64,000 nucleotides of DNA from Arenibacter arenosicollis (GCF_014397245.1 NZ_JACLHY010000011.1:1-64000); one strand, 5' to 3'; counted from the first letter of the stretch, positions 44,882 through 54,984 are shown. Numbers and translations are program-made. Notes: generated by a model from the sequence alone, not told the origin.

Positions 44882-46771
44882 ATGAAAATCAAACTAGCAA
44901 TCCTATTACTTTTTTCTGGATTTAGCATGTTGTCCCAAGAACAATTATCGCTGGAAAACTTAAACGATTTTAGAGACCCGGGCAATAATTGGAAAATAGT
45001 GGGGGATGTAGTTGCCGACCGCAACATTACCGTTCACACGCATCAGGATCCGGAACCTATTAATTTATCCAAAAAGGAAAAACGAAGACAAAAAAAGTCA
45101 AAAGAAACAGTACATCCCATACACATTGAACCAGGAACGGGTGTTTTGTTCAACGATTATTCCTTTACGCAAAAAGACCATCTTTTGTCCCAGTGGGAAC
45201 ACGGCGATATAAAATTGGAAATGGAAATCCTAATACCCAATGGCTCAAATTCAGGAATATATTTACAAGGCCGTTATGAATTGCAAATAAAAGACAGCTG
45301 GGGTATTTTAAATCCTACATCCTATGATTTTGGGGGCATCCATAGAAATTGGGAAGAAGAGCCATCAAAGAAATTTCTAGGAATTACTCCGTTGAGCAAT
45401 CCGGCAAAGGCACCGGGATTATGGCAAAAGATCAAAATCCACTTTGAGGCTCCAAAATTCAATGATTCCGGAGAAAAAATTGCAAATGCAAAATTTGTTT
45501 CCGTAACATTGAACGGTGTATTAATCCACAGCAATGTGGAAGTTCCATTGCCAACAGGCGGTCCTATTTCTACAGAAGAAACCGCAATGGGCCCACTAAT
45601 GATTCAAGGAGACCATGGTCCTATGGCTTTTCGGAATATTAATTATCAGCTATTAAAAGAATCGCAAGTCACTTTATCGGATTTAAGTTACATCACCTAT
45701 AAAGGCGATTTTAAGGGCTTGGAAGAATTGGAAGGTGCAGTGGCGTCGGAAAAACAATCAGGGGAATTAATAGATATTAATGTTGTACATGAAGAAGACC
45801 GGTATGGCATTACCTATACGGGTAAAATTAATATTCCGGAAGCCGATGACTACCTCTTTTCCATAGGATATACAGGAGGAATAGATTTTAGTCTGGACGG
45901 CAAAACCATTGCCACCAATAATTCCTCGGATGCCCAAGAAAATTTGGAGAAAACCGTTTCTTTAAATGCGGGAGAGCATGTATTTACATTGACCAACATA
46001 AAAAATGCAGGCTGGAGAGCACCTAGATTAGGCCTTTCAATTGCAACGGCTAGTACCAATCATAAAAAATTTCATGTTTACGATTCCTATCCACCCGATA
46101 TAAGTTCCGTTTCCCCAATTTTGGTCAACGCCGAGGCAACTCCACGTATGTTAAGGGGCTTTGTAAGTTTTAAAGGCAATGAGGAGCGGCTTTCCCACAC
46201 CATAGGCCTCGGGACCCCTGAGGGAATTAATTTTGTATATGATATGGGCGCCGAAAATCTTATTGGTATGTGGCGCGGTGCTTTTGTTGATGCTACCCCA
46301 ATGTGGCACAGTCGAGGTAACGGATCTTTTAAACCTAATGGCGCCGTACAATGGACTTTTTTAAATCAACCTTTGGCCGAACTAGCGGACTTGCAAAGTC
46401 CGTTCCCTAAAACGGGAAGCGCTCCAGACTTTAAATCCAACGGGTATACTATGGACCCAGTCAACGGACTTCCTATCTTTAAATATACCTACAAAGGCGT
46501 TGAGGTAGAGAACAAAATCTATCCCAATGACAAAAATACCCATCTGATCAATGAAGTTAGTTTTTCCCAAACCGGAAAACCCAATTGGTATTATAAAATT
46601 GCTTCAGGAAAAGCCAAGAAATTAGCTGACGGGTCATTCGATGTTGATAATCATCAATTCTACGTAAAAGTACTTTCTGGACAAGAGCCTATTCTTAGAG
46701 AAGTAAATGATGAAGCGGAAATAATTATTCCCGTGGATGGCAGCACTATTAAATATGAAATAATTTGGTAA
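44882..46771 (+). CDS. Secreted DUF1080 (3-keto-disaccharide hydrolase) protein with PA14-like domain
   Basis: 629 residues with a signal peptide (MKIKLAILLLFSGFSMLSQ). Residues 25-245 form the concanavalin-like DUF1080 domain (GVLFNDYSFTQKDHLLSQWE, GDIKLEMEILIPNGSNSGIYLQGRYE and GPLMIQGDHGPMAFRNI). Members of this family cleave 3-keto-disaccharides or bind glycans. Residues 265-395 look like a PA14-type beta-barrel (YGITYTGKINIPEADDYLFSI, AGEHVFTL). The C-terminal 220 residues (MLRGFVSFKGN onward) are an uncharacterised domain often fused or adjacent to haem-binding sugar oxidases. The next gene starts 5 bp after the stop, so the two form an operon. Confidence 0.85.
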   Translation: MKIKLAILLLFSGFSMLSQEQLSLENLNDFRDPGNNWKIVGDVVADRNITVHTHQDPEPINLSKKEKRRQKKSKETVHPIHIEPGTGVLFNDYSFTQKDHLLSQWEHGDIKLEMEILIPNGSNSGIYLQGRYELQIKDSWGILNPTSYDFGGIHRNWEEEPSKKFLGITPLSNPAKAPGLWQKIKIHFEAPKFNDSGEKIANAKFVSVTLNGVLIHSNVEVPLPTGGPISTEETAMGPLMIQGDHGPMAFRNINYQLLKESQVTLSDLSYITYKGDFKGLEELEGAVASEKQSGELIDINVVHEEDRYGITYTGKINIPEADDYLFSIGYTGGIDFSLDGKTIATNNSSDAQENLEKTVSLNAGEHVFTLTNIKNAGWRAPRLGLSIATASTNHKKFHVYDSYPPDISSVSPILVNAEATPRMLRGFVSFKGNEERLSHTIGLGTPEGINFVYDMGAENLIGMWRGAFVDATPMWHSRGNGSFKPNGAVQWTFLNQPLAELADLQSPFPKTGSAPDFKSNGYTMDPVNGLPIFKYTYKGVEVENKIYPNDKNTHLINEVSFSQTGKPNWYYKIASGKAKKLADGSFDVDNHQFYVKVLSGQEPILREVNDEAEIIIPVDGSTIKYEIIW

Positions 46772-46776
46772 GAGAT

Positions 46777-48723
46777 ATGAGAACCATAACAAAAAAAACA
46801 AATACGATCATAAAGACATTTGGCTTCCTGGCGATGATGCTTACAGCAACAATTTTAGTCGCTCAAAATGCTTCCAGTGAAGACGATTACTATAGATTAA
46901 CAACTGTACCAACACCAGAGGGAGTCCAAATGGAAGGCGGAGGTGTTTTATCCCTTCCCAATGGAAATCTTGCCGTGTGTACAAGACGTGGAGATGTTTG
47001 GATCATTGAAAATCCGTCCATGGCTAACGGGGTTTCGCCAACATTCAAAAAATTCGCTTCCGGTCTACATGAACCCTTGGGACTTGCCTACCATGACCAA
47101 GCTCTTTACACCGCACAAAGAGGCGAGCTAACCAAACTAATTGACACCAACGGGGATGATATTGCTGATGAATACAAGACCATTTATGCCTGGCCTGTTT
47201 CCACCCACTATCACGAATATTCCTTTGGCCCTGTACTGGCACCCGATAATACCTTTTTCGTTACCGCCAATGTTGCCTTTGGCGATGAAGAATGGTGGAG
47301 GGGCGAAAGCAGGGTACCATGGAGGGCCTGGACAATGAAAATCACCGAGGATGGCAAGATGGAACCTTGGGCCACTGGAATGCGGTCTCCTGCCGGCTAT
47401 GGTTTGGTGAATGATGAATTATTTTATACTGAAAACCAGGGGGATTGGGTAGGCTCCGGGGCCATCTGGCATCTTACCAAAGGTACTTTTGCAGGACACC
47501 CTGCAGGACTAAGATGGACAGGTCACGAGGATTCACCAATTAAACTTACGGAGGAAGAATTTTACAGCAAGGTAGACAAAAGACAAGTCAAGGTAAATGG
47601 CAGGTATGTGAAACCGGAAAATATTAGGGATGAAGCAAATCCTGATTTTGCATATGAAATAAAGAAATCCTTCCCTGAATTGAAATTACCCGCTGTAATC
47701 TTACCACATGGCATTTTGGGAATATCAAATTCTGAAATTAAAGTGGACAAGACCCAGGGTAAATTTGGGCCATTTAATGGCCAATTACTTGTTGGGGACA
47801 TGGGGCAAAGTAAAATTATGAGGGTAGTTCTCGAAAAAGTTAATGGGGAATATCAAGGAGTGGCATTCGACTTTAGGACAGGCTTTCAATCTGGAGTAAT
47901 GCGGATGGATTTTGATAACGAAGGAAGACTTTTTGTTGGAGAAACCAATAGAGGTTGGGGATCTGCCGGCACCACCAATTCTGGTCTGGAATACCTGACA
48001 TGGACAGGACGCACACCATTTGAAATGAAAACAGTAAGCGCAATGCCTGATGGTTTTGAAATTGAATTTACATTACCGGTAGACAAAGCTTCGGCCGAGG
48101 ATCTGGATTCCTATTTTGGCAAGAGCTACATCTACAAATATCATGCGGCCTATGGAAGTCCGCAAACCAATATTGAGGAGATCAAAATCAAAGGGGTTAA
48201 AGTAAGCGATGACGGAATGAAAGTGCGTGTAGTTATAGACAATCTTCGTCAATACTATGTACATGAAATAATGTTACCAGGGCTAAAGGCCAAAGAAACG
48301 GGCAATACTATCTTACATCCTACCTTGTACTACACCTTGAACAATATACCAGAGGGTGCTACGGTTCCGGTTTCGGAACTGTCTACCAAACGCTCCAGTC
48401 TATTAAAAAAAGCGGTTAGTATCAAGAAAACGACACCTAAAAGGACAACAGTTAATAGTAAGATTTTGACGGACGCTGAAGTGCAGCCTCTATTAATGAC
48501 CAATACTTGTGTGGCATGCCATCATAAGGACAAGAGGGTCATTGGCCCTTCCTTTACCGAAATTTCAAAACGTAATTACGACAATGAAAAAATTGTGGAA
48601 TTAATTTACAATCCACAACCCAAAAATTGGCCGGAATACGCTACCCCAATGGCACCCATGCCACATGTGCCCGAGGACGAAGCTCTAAAAATTGCAGGGT
48701 GGATCAATTCATTAAAGAAGTAA
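46777..48723 (+). CDS. Secreted sugar-dehydrogenase-like propeller with C-terminal cytochrome c
   Basis: 648 residues. I take ATG 46777 as start because MRTITKKTNTIIKTFG opens a proper signal peptide ending TILVAQ. A TTG four codons earlier lies inside the previous gene. Residues 30-420 form a propeller (GVLSLPNGNLAVCTRRGDVW, GLAYHDQALYTAQRGE, GPVLAPDNTFFVTANV and GDMGQSKIMRVVLE). The C-terminal 80 residues are a class I cytochrome c with CVACH near residue 579 and a likely distal Met in TPMAPMPHVP. Periplasmic or surface oxidation of a sugar coupled to the haem is the likely job, together with the DUF1080 protein encoded upstream. The exact substrate is not visible. Confidence 0.87.
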   Translation: MRTITKKTNTIIKTFGFLAMMLTATILVAQNASSEDDYYRLTTVPTPEGVQMEGGGVLSLPNGNLAVCTRRGDVWIIENPSMANGVSPTFKKFASGLHEPLGLAYHDQALYTAQRGELTKLIDTNGDDIADEYKTIYAWPVSTHYHEYSFGPVLAPDNTFFVTANVAFGDEEWWRGESRVPWRAWTMKITEDGKMEPWATGMRSPAGYGLVNDELFYTENQGDWVGSGAIWHLTKGTFAGHPAGLRWTGHEDSPIKLTEEEFYSKVDKRQVKVNGRYVKPENIRDEANPDFAYEIKKSFPELKLPAVILPHGILGISNSEIKVDKTQGKFGPFNGQLLVGDMGQSKIMRVVLEKVNGEYQGVAFDFRTGFQSGVMRMDFDNEGRLFVGETNRGWGSAGTTNSGLEYLTWTGRTPFEMKTVSAMPDGFEIEFTLPVDKASAEDLDSYFGKSYIYKYHAAYGSPQTNIEEIKIKGVKVSDDGMKVRVVIDNLRQYYVHEIMLPGLKAKETGNTILHPTLYYTLNNIPEGATVPVSELSTKRSSLLKKAVSIKKTTPKRTTVNSKILTDAEVQPLLMTNTCVACHHKDKRVIGPSFTEISKRNYDNEKIVELIYNPQPKNWPEYATPMAPMPHVPEDEALKIAGWINSLKK

Positions 48724-48742
48724 ATTCCAAGAAGGCTCAATA

Positions 48743-48792
48743 AAAAAGAGCGGTTAAAAAGTACTATAAAGTACTTTTTAACCGCTCTTTTT
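48743..48792. terminator. Bidirectional terminator between the cytochrome gene and eboA
   Basis: A perfect 23-bp stem (48743-48765 with 48770-48792) with a 4-base loop. The flanking A and T runs give a U-tract in both directions. It sits in the 84-bp gap between convergent genes. Confidence 0.92.
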
Positions 48793-48807
48793 ACTTATAG
48801 TACAGGA

Positions 48808-49665
48808 TTATACTTTGATATTCTCCCAAGTAATACTTCCATTTTCAATACCCTTTAATAGGTCAGGGAATTCTACCAACAAAGCTTTTGCTTCTTTAAA
48901 ATTGGAATTATGGCAGCATAGACTTGCGGCTTTTCTCTCGGCCAGATTATCACTGGAAAATAACCTTTTCATATCCTTTAGCAATTTTTCGTCCATGAAA
49001 TTGCCCACTGGCCTCCAAAAGCAGGGATCTATTTCCCTTGATGCCGCCCATCGTTCGTGAGCATAGTCGGAAATAATTCTTGTAAGTTCCTTATTTGCCC
49101 TTTTATCTACCTGAACAATGTCATTAAGGTTTTGTTGCATAAATGCCGCCTTTAGATACATTTGGTTCCACTGCTGCTCATTAAAATAAAGTGCAGGATA
49201 AGGATTGTTCAATGCAATAGCATCAAAAACGGTTGCAATATTGGTCCGAAGTGCCTCCACGGCCTGATATTTATAATTTTCGGGATTCGGCAGCAACACC
49301 AGAAATTTCAAAAAGGTTTCCAATTCACTCTTGTCGGCCACTTCTATAATATTTGCCACCTTGGCTTTAAAAAATTCTTCCTTTGCCTCCAATACCTTGT
49401 AAAGCAGGAAAATTCTAGCAATCTGCTGAAGGTTCGCTTGTTGAATTTCCAGATATGCCTTTAATTTTTTGTCATCCAATAAAAGTGAAAAATCTTTCTC
49501 CGTTTTAATTTTGGTAGGAACCAGACTATAGGTCAAATACAGATCCTTAGTTGACTCCGTTTCCACAATGCTTTCTATTTTGGACAATAGCCATTGCTTA
49601 TTTTCTTTATCCACATTATCCTCCAAAATTTTGAGGAGCTGTGAACCAATATTTTCAAATAACAT
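48808..49665 (-). CDS. eboA: EboA domain-containing protein
   Basis: A 285-residue, mainly helical protein of the EboA family. The mark is the C-terminal half: NEQQWNQMYLKAAFM, then RISDYAHERWAASREIDPCFWRPVG and AERKAASLCCHNS. No signal peptide and no enzyme motif. EboA belongs with eboBCDEF, which are needed for periplasmic export of scytonemin precursors in cyanobacteria and of unknown metabolites elsewhere. Here it is cut off from eboB by about 8 kb holding three sugar-oxidation genes, two of which run the other way. It must therefore have its own promoter in the 176-bp gap before miaE. Confidence 0.88.
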   Translation of the reverse strand: MLFENIGSQLLKILEDNVDKENKQWLLSKIESIVETESTKDLYLTYSLVPTKIKTEKDFSLLLDDKKLKAYLEIQQANLQQIARIFLLYKVLEAKEEFFKAKVANIIEVADKSELETFLKFLVLLPNPENYKYQAVEALRTNIATVFDAIALNNPYPALYFNEQQWNQMYLKAAFMQQNLNDIVQVDKRANKELTRIISDYAHERWAASREIDPCFWRPVGNFMDEKLLKDMKRLFSSDNLAERKAASLCCHNSNFKEAKALLVEFPDLLKGIENGSITWENIKV

Positions 49666-49841
49666 ATAATAAGATACTTTTTATTGTTAAACCAAATGTA
49701 TTGATAAGACCATGCTTAGGTAATTTTGGCAATTCAAATTAATTTGCACTGCTTACCAAGAAGGCTTAAATATAAAACTATATCATCATAAATTACTGCG
49801 GTTTATGGTATTCTTTCTATTTTTGAAAAGAAATTTACACT

Positions 49842-50423
49842 ATGCTAGGTTTAAAATTACCCACAGACCCCAGATGGGTCAATATTGTTGAAAAAAATAT
49901 CGACGAAATATTGACAGATCATGCCTATTGCGAACAAAAGGCGGCTAGTACAGCTATTTCCTTAATTGTCAGCTTTCCTGAGTATACGGAACTTACCCAG
50001 GAAATGATAGCGCTATCCCGGGAAGAAATGGGACATTTTAAAATGGTACACGATCGTATTATAGCTCGGGGAAAAACTCTTGGAAGGGATAGAAAGGACG
50101 AGTATGTGGTGGCCCTATTAAAATTCTTTCCAAAAGGTGGTAGTAGAACAACCCAACTGGTCCATCGTTTATTATATGCCGCATTGATTGAAGCTCGCAG
50201 CTGTGAACGCTTCAGGTTACTTTCCGAGGAATTAAAGGATAAAGAGTTGGCAGATTTCTACCATAAACTAATGGTAAGTGAGGCCGGACATTATACCATG
50301 TTCCTAAATTTTGCCCGTAAGTATGGAGACCGTAAAGAAGTGGACAAGAAATGGGATGAGCTTCTATCTTATGAGGCTTCCATAATGAAGGATCTGGGTA
50401 AGAATGAATCGGTCCATGGCTAA
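49842..50423 (+). CDS. miaE: tRNA-(ms2io6A)-hydroxylase
   Basis: A 193-residue diiron ferritin-like hydroxylase that hydroxylates the isopentenyl side chain of ms2i6A37 in tRNA. Ligand candidates are Glu31 (HAYCEQKAA), the EEMGHF block at 61-66, EARSCERF in the middle, and EAGHYTMF near the end. Together they give the Glu/His pattern of a four-helix diiron site. The length matches the family. It is monocistronic, between eboA (divergent) and ppx (convergent, 41-bp gap, no clear hairpin). Confidence 0.93.
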   Translation: MLGLKLPTDPRWVNIVEKNIDEILTDHAYCEQKAASTAISLIVSFPEYTELTQEMIALSREEMGHFKMVHDRIIARGKTLGRDRKDEYVVALLKFFPKGGSRTTQLVHRLLYAALIEARSCERFRLLSEELKDKELADFYHKLMVSEAGHYTMFLNFARKYGDRKEVDKKWDELLSYEASIMKDLGKNESVHG

Positions 50424-50464
50424 AATTCATTGCAGCCACAAAGGAATATCTATACTATGAACAC

Positions 50465-51352
50465 CTATTTTTTGGCGTAGTAAAGGGTTTTAATAATTCC
50501 ATCGGACAACCCTATTTTGGGTACATGAATTTTTTTGGCCCCGATCCATTTGGCAGAAGAAACAAAAATCTCGGTAGCCGGAATTATTACGTCCGCCCTA
50601 TCCGGATTTAATCCCAATTCCGAGACCCTTTCCTCAAATGTTAAACTGGACAAAAAATGATATTGTGCCCTAAGCCAAATATAGGAAAGCGACTCACCTT
50701 CCTTTCTACCCGACATTTTATGTAATTTATTAATGTTGCCCCCTGAACCAATGATCGATAAATTGGGCAGCCCTTTAACATGTTTCTTTAACCACAGTTC
50801 CAATTCATTCCACATTTCTTCATCCACCATACCATTTAGGAGCCTAACGGTTCCAATTTTGAAGGATTCGGAAATTTTTATTTTCCCTTCGGAAAAGACC
50901 GTAAATTCGGTGCTACCTCCCCCAACATCAATATAAAGATAAGTCTCATCTTTCCTTATCAAATTCTTAAGATCTGTAGATGCGATGATAGAAGCCTCTT
51001 TTTCCCCATCGATCAATTGAATTTTTACTCCCGAAGCCTCCAAAATATTATCAATAACCACCTGTCCATTATCCGCCTCCCTCATGGCCGAAGTGGCACA
51101 TGCCATATATTTTTCCACCCCATGAACCTCCATTAAAAGTTGAAATGCCTTCATGGCACTTAACAAGCGCTCCTCATTACGCTTGGAAATGGTCCCATTT
51201 TTAAAGACATCTTCCCCCAATCTGATTGGCAATCGCACCAATGCACTTTTTCTAAAAAGGGTTTCTTTCCCCTCTTCTTCTATTACGTTATGTGTAAGCA
51301 AACGTATGGCATTGGAACCGATATCTATTGCGGCATATTTCCGTACTATCAA
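50465..51352 (-). CDS. ppx: Exopolyphosphatase (Ppx/GppA family)
   Basis: A 295-residue ASKHA-fold phosphatase. AAIDIGSNAIRLL (phosphate 1 motif) is at the N-terminus, YLYIDVGGGSTEFTVF (phosphate 2) in the middle, and IIGSGGNINKL further on. It lacks the long C-terminal HD-like domain of E. coli Ppx, as is normal in flavobacteria. It hydrolyses polyphosphate ends or pppGpp. It lies 12 bp behind ppk1 in the sixA-ppk1-ppx operon, so synthesis and breakdown of polyphosphate are co-expressed. Confidence 0.92.
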   Translation of the reverse strand: MIVRKYAAIDIGSNAIRLLTHNVIEEEGKETLFRKSALVRLPIRLGEDVFKNGTISKRNEERLLSAMKAFQLLMEVHGVEKYMACATSAMREADNGQVVIDNILEASGVKIQLIDGEKEASIIASTDLKNLIRKDETYLYIDVGGGSTEFTVFSEGKIKISESFKIGTVRLLNGMVDEEMWNELELWLKKHVKGLPNLSIIGSGGNINKLHKMSGRKEGESLSYIWLRAQYHFLSSLTFEERVSELGLNPDRADVIIPATEIFVSSAKWIGAKKIHVPKIGLSDGIIKTLYYAKK

Positions 51353-51364
51353 TTGAGTTATTTT

Positions 51365-53443
51365 TTAAGAATTCAATTTATTGAGGTAGTAATCGTAGGT
51401 CGCGAATTGGGATCGCACTTTTGAGTTATTGTTCTTTCTATAGGCATTGTCATGCTTTTCAGAAAAGACCCTGGCCTTAACATTATCCCTCCAGGAGATA
51501 TCAAAAGTATCCAAAAGCTCCTGCTTTACATCTGCATCGTAAATGGGCACTCCTACTTCTACCCTATAATCCAAATTTCTCGTCATCCAATCCGCCGAGG
51601 ATATATACACTTTGGAATTGCCATCATTACCAAAAATAAAAACCCTTGGATGCTCCAAAAATTTATCCACAATACTAATGGCCTCTATATTTTCGCTCAT
51701 CCCCTTAACCCCTGGAACCAAGCAACAGACACCTCTGATAATAAGTTGGATTTTTACGCCTGCCCTACTTGCCTCATAAAGTTTATCCACCATTTTATAG
51801 GAGGTAAAGCTGTTCATTTTAATTTTAATGTACGCTTCTTTGCCTGCCTTCGCATATTGAATTTCCTTATCTATCAATTTCTTGAAAACATTTTTGGTGT
51901 AATGCGGAGAAACTATGAGATGTTTGTATTTATTGATCTTATAGGTTGTCTCAAAGAAATCGAAAACCTTATTCAATTCCTTTAAAATTCCATCATGGGC
52001 GGTAAACAAGGTATAATCCGTATAGATACGGGCGGTTGATTCATTAAAGTTTCCGGTACTAACAAACCCATATCGTTTAGTATGTGAACCTTCTTCCCTT
52101 TCTACCAAACATATTTTGCTATGCACTTTTAGGCCACGAACACCAAAGATCAGTTTTACACCCTCTGCCTGTAACTGTTCCGCATATTCTATATTGGCCT
52201 GCTCATCAAATCTGGCCTGCAATTCTATCTGCACGGTTACGTGTTTTCCATTTTTTACGGCATTGATCAAAGAAGCAGCTACCTGCGAGTTATCTGCCAA
52301 TCTATATACCGTAATCTTAATATTTCTAACCTTGGGATCCAAGGCAGCCTCCCTTAAAAATTTAATAATATAGGAAAAGGTCTGGTAGGGTGTGTACTGT
52401 AAGAAATCCTTTTCCGAAATCCTCTCAAAAAGACTGCCTTCCATGGAAATTCCTTTAACAGGCAAGGCAGTAATCTTATCATACATTAAATCATTTCGTC
52501 CCAAACTGGGAAAGCCCATATAGTCACGTCTGTTGTGGTACCTTCCTCCGGGAATTACACTATCCGTGTCCTCAATGTCCATTTTGTCTTTTAGAAATTC
52601 AAGTGTGTCCTTTCCTATACTTTTATCGTAAACAAAACGAACGGGATCACTTATTTTTCGATGTTCCACACTAGAGGATATTTTTTCAATAAAACTTTTA
52701 CTTAAATCGTTATCCATATCCAACTCGGCATCACGTGTAATTTTAATCATGTGAGCCGATATGGATTCGTAATCGAACATATTAAAAATACTCCCAAGAC
52801 AATATCGGATAAGGTCATCCAAAATCATGATATAATTTTTATCGCCCTCCTTCGGAAGCACCACAAAACGATCTATACCCTTGGGGATCTCAATAAGCGC
52901 ATAACGCTTCTCTTTGGCGGTTGTTTTACTATCAGGGTGTTGCTTTAAAATCAATTTTACAGCCAGATAAGCCGCTGTATCCTTCAACATCGGAAAGCCT
53001 GCCAAATCGTTTAAAATTATTGTCATCAGGACAGGACTTACCTTTTCAATGAAATAATTCTTGATAAAAGAACATTGGGCCTCGGTTATCTTTTTTTCGT
53101 TGACCAAAAAAATATTTTGACCCTCCAATTCCTTTTCTATGTCACTAAGTATTTTTAAGCTTTTGGTTTGCTGTTTAATTACGACATCGGTAATTTCTTC
53201 CAATAAATCCTTTGCGGTTTCACCTCCCAAAACACTTTTTCCTGTTCTGCCTGCTTCCACAATTCTTTTCACGGTAGCATACCTAACCTTGAAAAACTCA
53301 TCCAAATTATTGGAAAATATTCCTAAAAATCGAAGTCGCTCTATTAAAGGAACATTCTTATCAGCACTTTCTTGTAAAACCCTCTCATTAAAACTTAACC
53401 AACTAATTTCTCTGTTTATATATTGATTCTTACTCTTAATCAT
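51365..53443 (-). CDS. ppk1: Polyphosphate kinase 1
   Basis: 692 residues from ATG 53443. It reversibly makes polyphosphate from ATP. The N-terminal motif YINREISWLSFNERVLQES is the PPK1 family start, and IFSNNLDEFFKVRYA follows. The autophosphorylated His lies in VHSKICLVER near residue 440, with TGNFNESTARIYTDY behind it. The second phospholipase-D-like half has SADWMTRNLDYRVEVGVPI. I reject the upstream 20-codon extension because it lies in sixA. The sixA stop and this start overlap as ATGA (53443-53440), typical of coupled translation. Confidence 0.94.
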   Translation of the reverse strand: MIKSKNQYINREISWLSFNERVLQESADKNVPLIERLRFLGIFSNNLDEFFKVRYATVKRIVEAGRTGKSVLGGETAKDLLEEITDVVIKQQTKSLKILSDIEKELEGQNIFLVNEKKITEAQCSFIKNYFIEKVSPVLMTIILNDLAGFPMLKDTAAYLAVKLILKQHPDSKTTAKEKRYALIEIPKGIDRFVVLPKEGDKNYIMILDDLIRYCLGSIFNMFDYESISAHMIKITRDAELDMDNDLSKSFIEKISSSVEHRKISDPVRFVYDKSIGKDTLEFLKDKMDIEDTDSVIPGGRYHNRRDYMGFPSLGRNDLMYDKITALPVKGISMEGSLFERISEKDFLQYTPYQTFSYIIKFLREAALDPKVRNIKITVYRLADNSQVAASLINAVKNGKHVTVQIELQARFDEQANIEYAEQLQAEGVKLIFGVRGLKVHSKICLVEREEGSHTKRYGFVSTGNFNESTARIYTDYTLFTAHDGILKELNKVFDFFETTYKINKYKHLIVSPHYTKNVFKKLIDKEIQYAKAGKEAYIKIKMNSFTSYKMVDKLYEASRAGVKIQLIIRGVCCLVPGVKGMSENIEAISIVDKFLEHPRVFIFGNDGNSKVYISSADWMTRNLDYRVEVGVPIYDADVKQELLDTFDISWRDNVKARVFSEKHDNAYRKNNNSKVRSQFATYDYYLNKLNS

Positions 53444-53928
53444 TCTTTTAATTGTTTTGGAAAAAGTGTCCGTACCGTAATCCCTTTTGTAACGGCACTC
53501 CAATCGTTAGTGTCAAATTTTAATTGTACCAGCCCACTTGTGGGAACATTGTCAATATACATGTTTCCTAAGGAATTGGCAATATGTGTAAAGGCTTCAT
53601 TGTGTCCAAAAATAATAACTGTATTCTTATCATTGTTCAATCCCAATATGAACCGATGAACATCCTCACCGGAAAAATCATATAGTTCATTGGACAATTC
53701 AAAATTTGCAAATGGAAAGCTTAAGCTTCTGAGGAAAATCATAGCAGTATGCATGGCCCTATTGGCGGGACTTGAATAAGCAGCTTCGATAGGTGTCAAT
53801 TCCGACTGAAATGCCTTTGCCACTTTGTTGACATCTTTGATGCCCCTTTCCATTAGTGGTCTATCCCTATCCGAAACATTATATTCCCAAGACGATTTTC
53901 CGTGTCTAACCAATATTACCGTTTTCAT
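53440..53928 (-). CDS. sixA: Phosphohistidine phosphatase SixA family
   Basis: A 162-residue histidine phosphatase with the RHG catalytic motif at residues 8-10 (VILVRHGKSSWE), DRPLMERG, SSPANRAMHTA (second Arg) and the second catalytic His in IIFGHNEAFTH. SixA removes phosphate from phosphohistidine in phosphotransfer proteins. Here it stands first in an operon with ppk1, whose intermediate is itself a phosphohistidine, so an effect on PPK1 is possible, though this is conjecture. Confidence 0.87.
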   Translation of the reverse strand: MKTVILVRHGKSSWEYNVSDRDRPLMERGIKDVNKVAKAFQSELTPIEAAYSSPANRAMHTAMIFLRSLSFPFANFELSNELYDFSGEDVHRFILGLNNDKNTVIIFGHNEAFTHIANSLGNMYIDNVPTSGLVQLKFDTNDWSAVTKGITVRTLFPKQLKE

Positions 53929-54073
53929 ACGTTGAAGTCTTTTTAATTAAAAAATTGAAATCATAGGTAACCCCTTTGCTCTTACATTATAAACTTTTAA
54001 TGTTTGTTTCATTAAATAATATATACTTGTTTATGCCTTCCCGCTGCTATCACAATCCAAGGACATGAAGTAA

Positions 54074-54721
54074 TTAGGGCGCCAATCTTTCTATTTTCCA
54101 ATCAAAATTATCCTGTAAACTATAACGTATTCTATCATGCAATCTATTGGGCCTTCCCTGCCAAAATTCCATGGAAATAGGCTTCACAATAAATCCACCC
54201 CAATACTTGGGACGTTCTATCTCCTTATTTTCATACTCCTTCTCCAAATCCTTTAATTTTTTCTCCAAAAACTCCCTACTTGGAATTACCTGGCTCTGAT
54301 TGGATACTATGGCTCCCAGTTTACTGCCGTCCGGCCTGGATTCAAAATAGCCATCCGACAAATTTTCAGCTATTTTCTCGGCCTTTCCCTTTATAATAAT
54401 CTGCCTTTCCATATTAGGCCAGAAAAATGAAATGCACATATTGGGATTATGTGCTATGGCCCTCCCCTTTTCACTTTCATAATTGGTATAAAAGATAAAG
54501 CCTTCAAAAGTGTACTTTTTTAGTAGGACAACCCTATTTTTGGGATAACCATCCAAACCAATGGTAGATACCGTCATGGCATTGGGTTCATCTACCCCCT
54601 CGGATGCCTCTACCTCATAAAACCATTTCTGAAATAACTCCATAGGGTTATCAGAAATTACCTCTTCGGTAAGCGCGCTTTTCTCATAGGATTTTCTGTA
54701 ATTCCCTAGGTCTTTTTGCAT
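54074..54721 (-). CDS. pdxH: Pyridoxamine 5'-phosphate oxidase
   Basis: A 215-residue FMN enzyme that makes pyridoxal 5'-phosphate from the pyridoxine or pyridoxamine phosphates. Conserved blocks are PNAMTVSTIGLDGYPKNRVV, GFIFYTNYESEKGRAIAHNP, FFWPNMERQIIIKG, FESRPDGSKLGAIVSNQS, and the C-terminal signature MEFWQGRPNRLHDRIRY. Full length for the family. Single gene with 145 bp to sixA and 263 bp to rnz, neither holding another gene. Confidence 0.95.
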   Translation of the reverse strand: MQKDLGNYRKSYEKSALTEEVISDNPMELFQKWFYEVEASEGVDEPNAMTVSTIGLDGYPKNRVVLLKKYTFEGFIFYTNYESEKGRAIAHNPNMCISFFWPNMERQIIIKGKAEKIAENLSDGYFESRPDGSKLGAIVSNQSQVIPSREFLEKKLKDLEKEYENKEIERPKYWGGFIVKPISMEFWQGRPNRLHDRIRYSLQDNFDWKIERLAP

Positions 54722-54984
54722 GTGTCCTCTTGGATAATTATATCATGAAAGTTACTATACAAAATTGCATAAAACAAACTGAAACACGAAAACTAAGCCC
54801 AGTTTTTTTTGAGGTCTTTCACCCCAGGAATGACAAATAAAACACTGCATATTTAAAGGATTATAATAAGTGGCTCAAAAGAGTACAATAAGCAACAATA
54901 ATAGCCGGACACCCTTCATCTATCTCTGAACGACTAATAATGATTTGAAACTATAGACCCCAATTAGAAAGTAGGTGATTGTAA

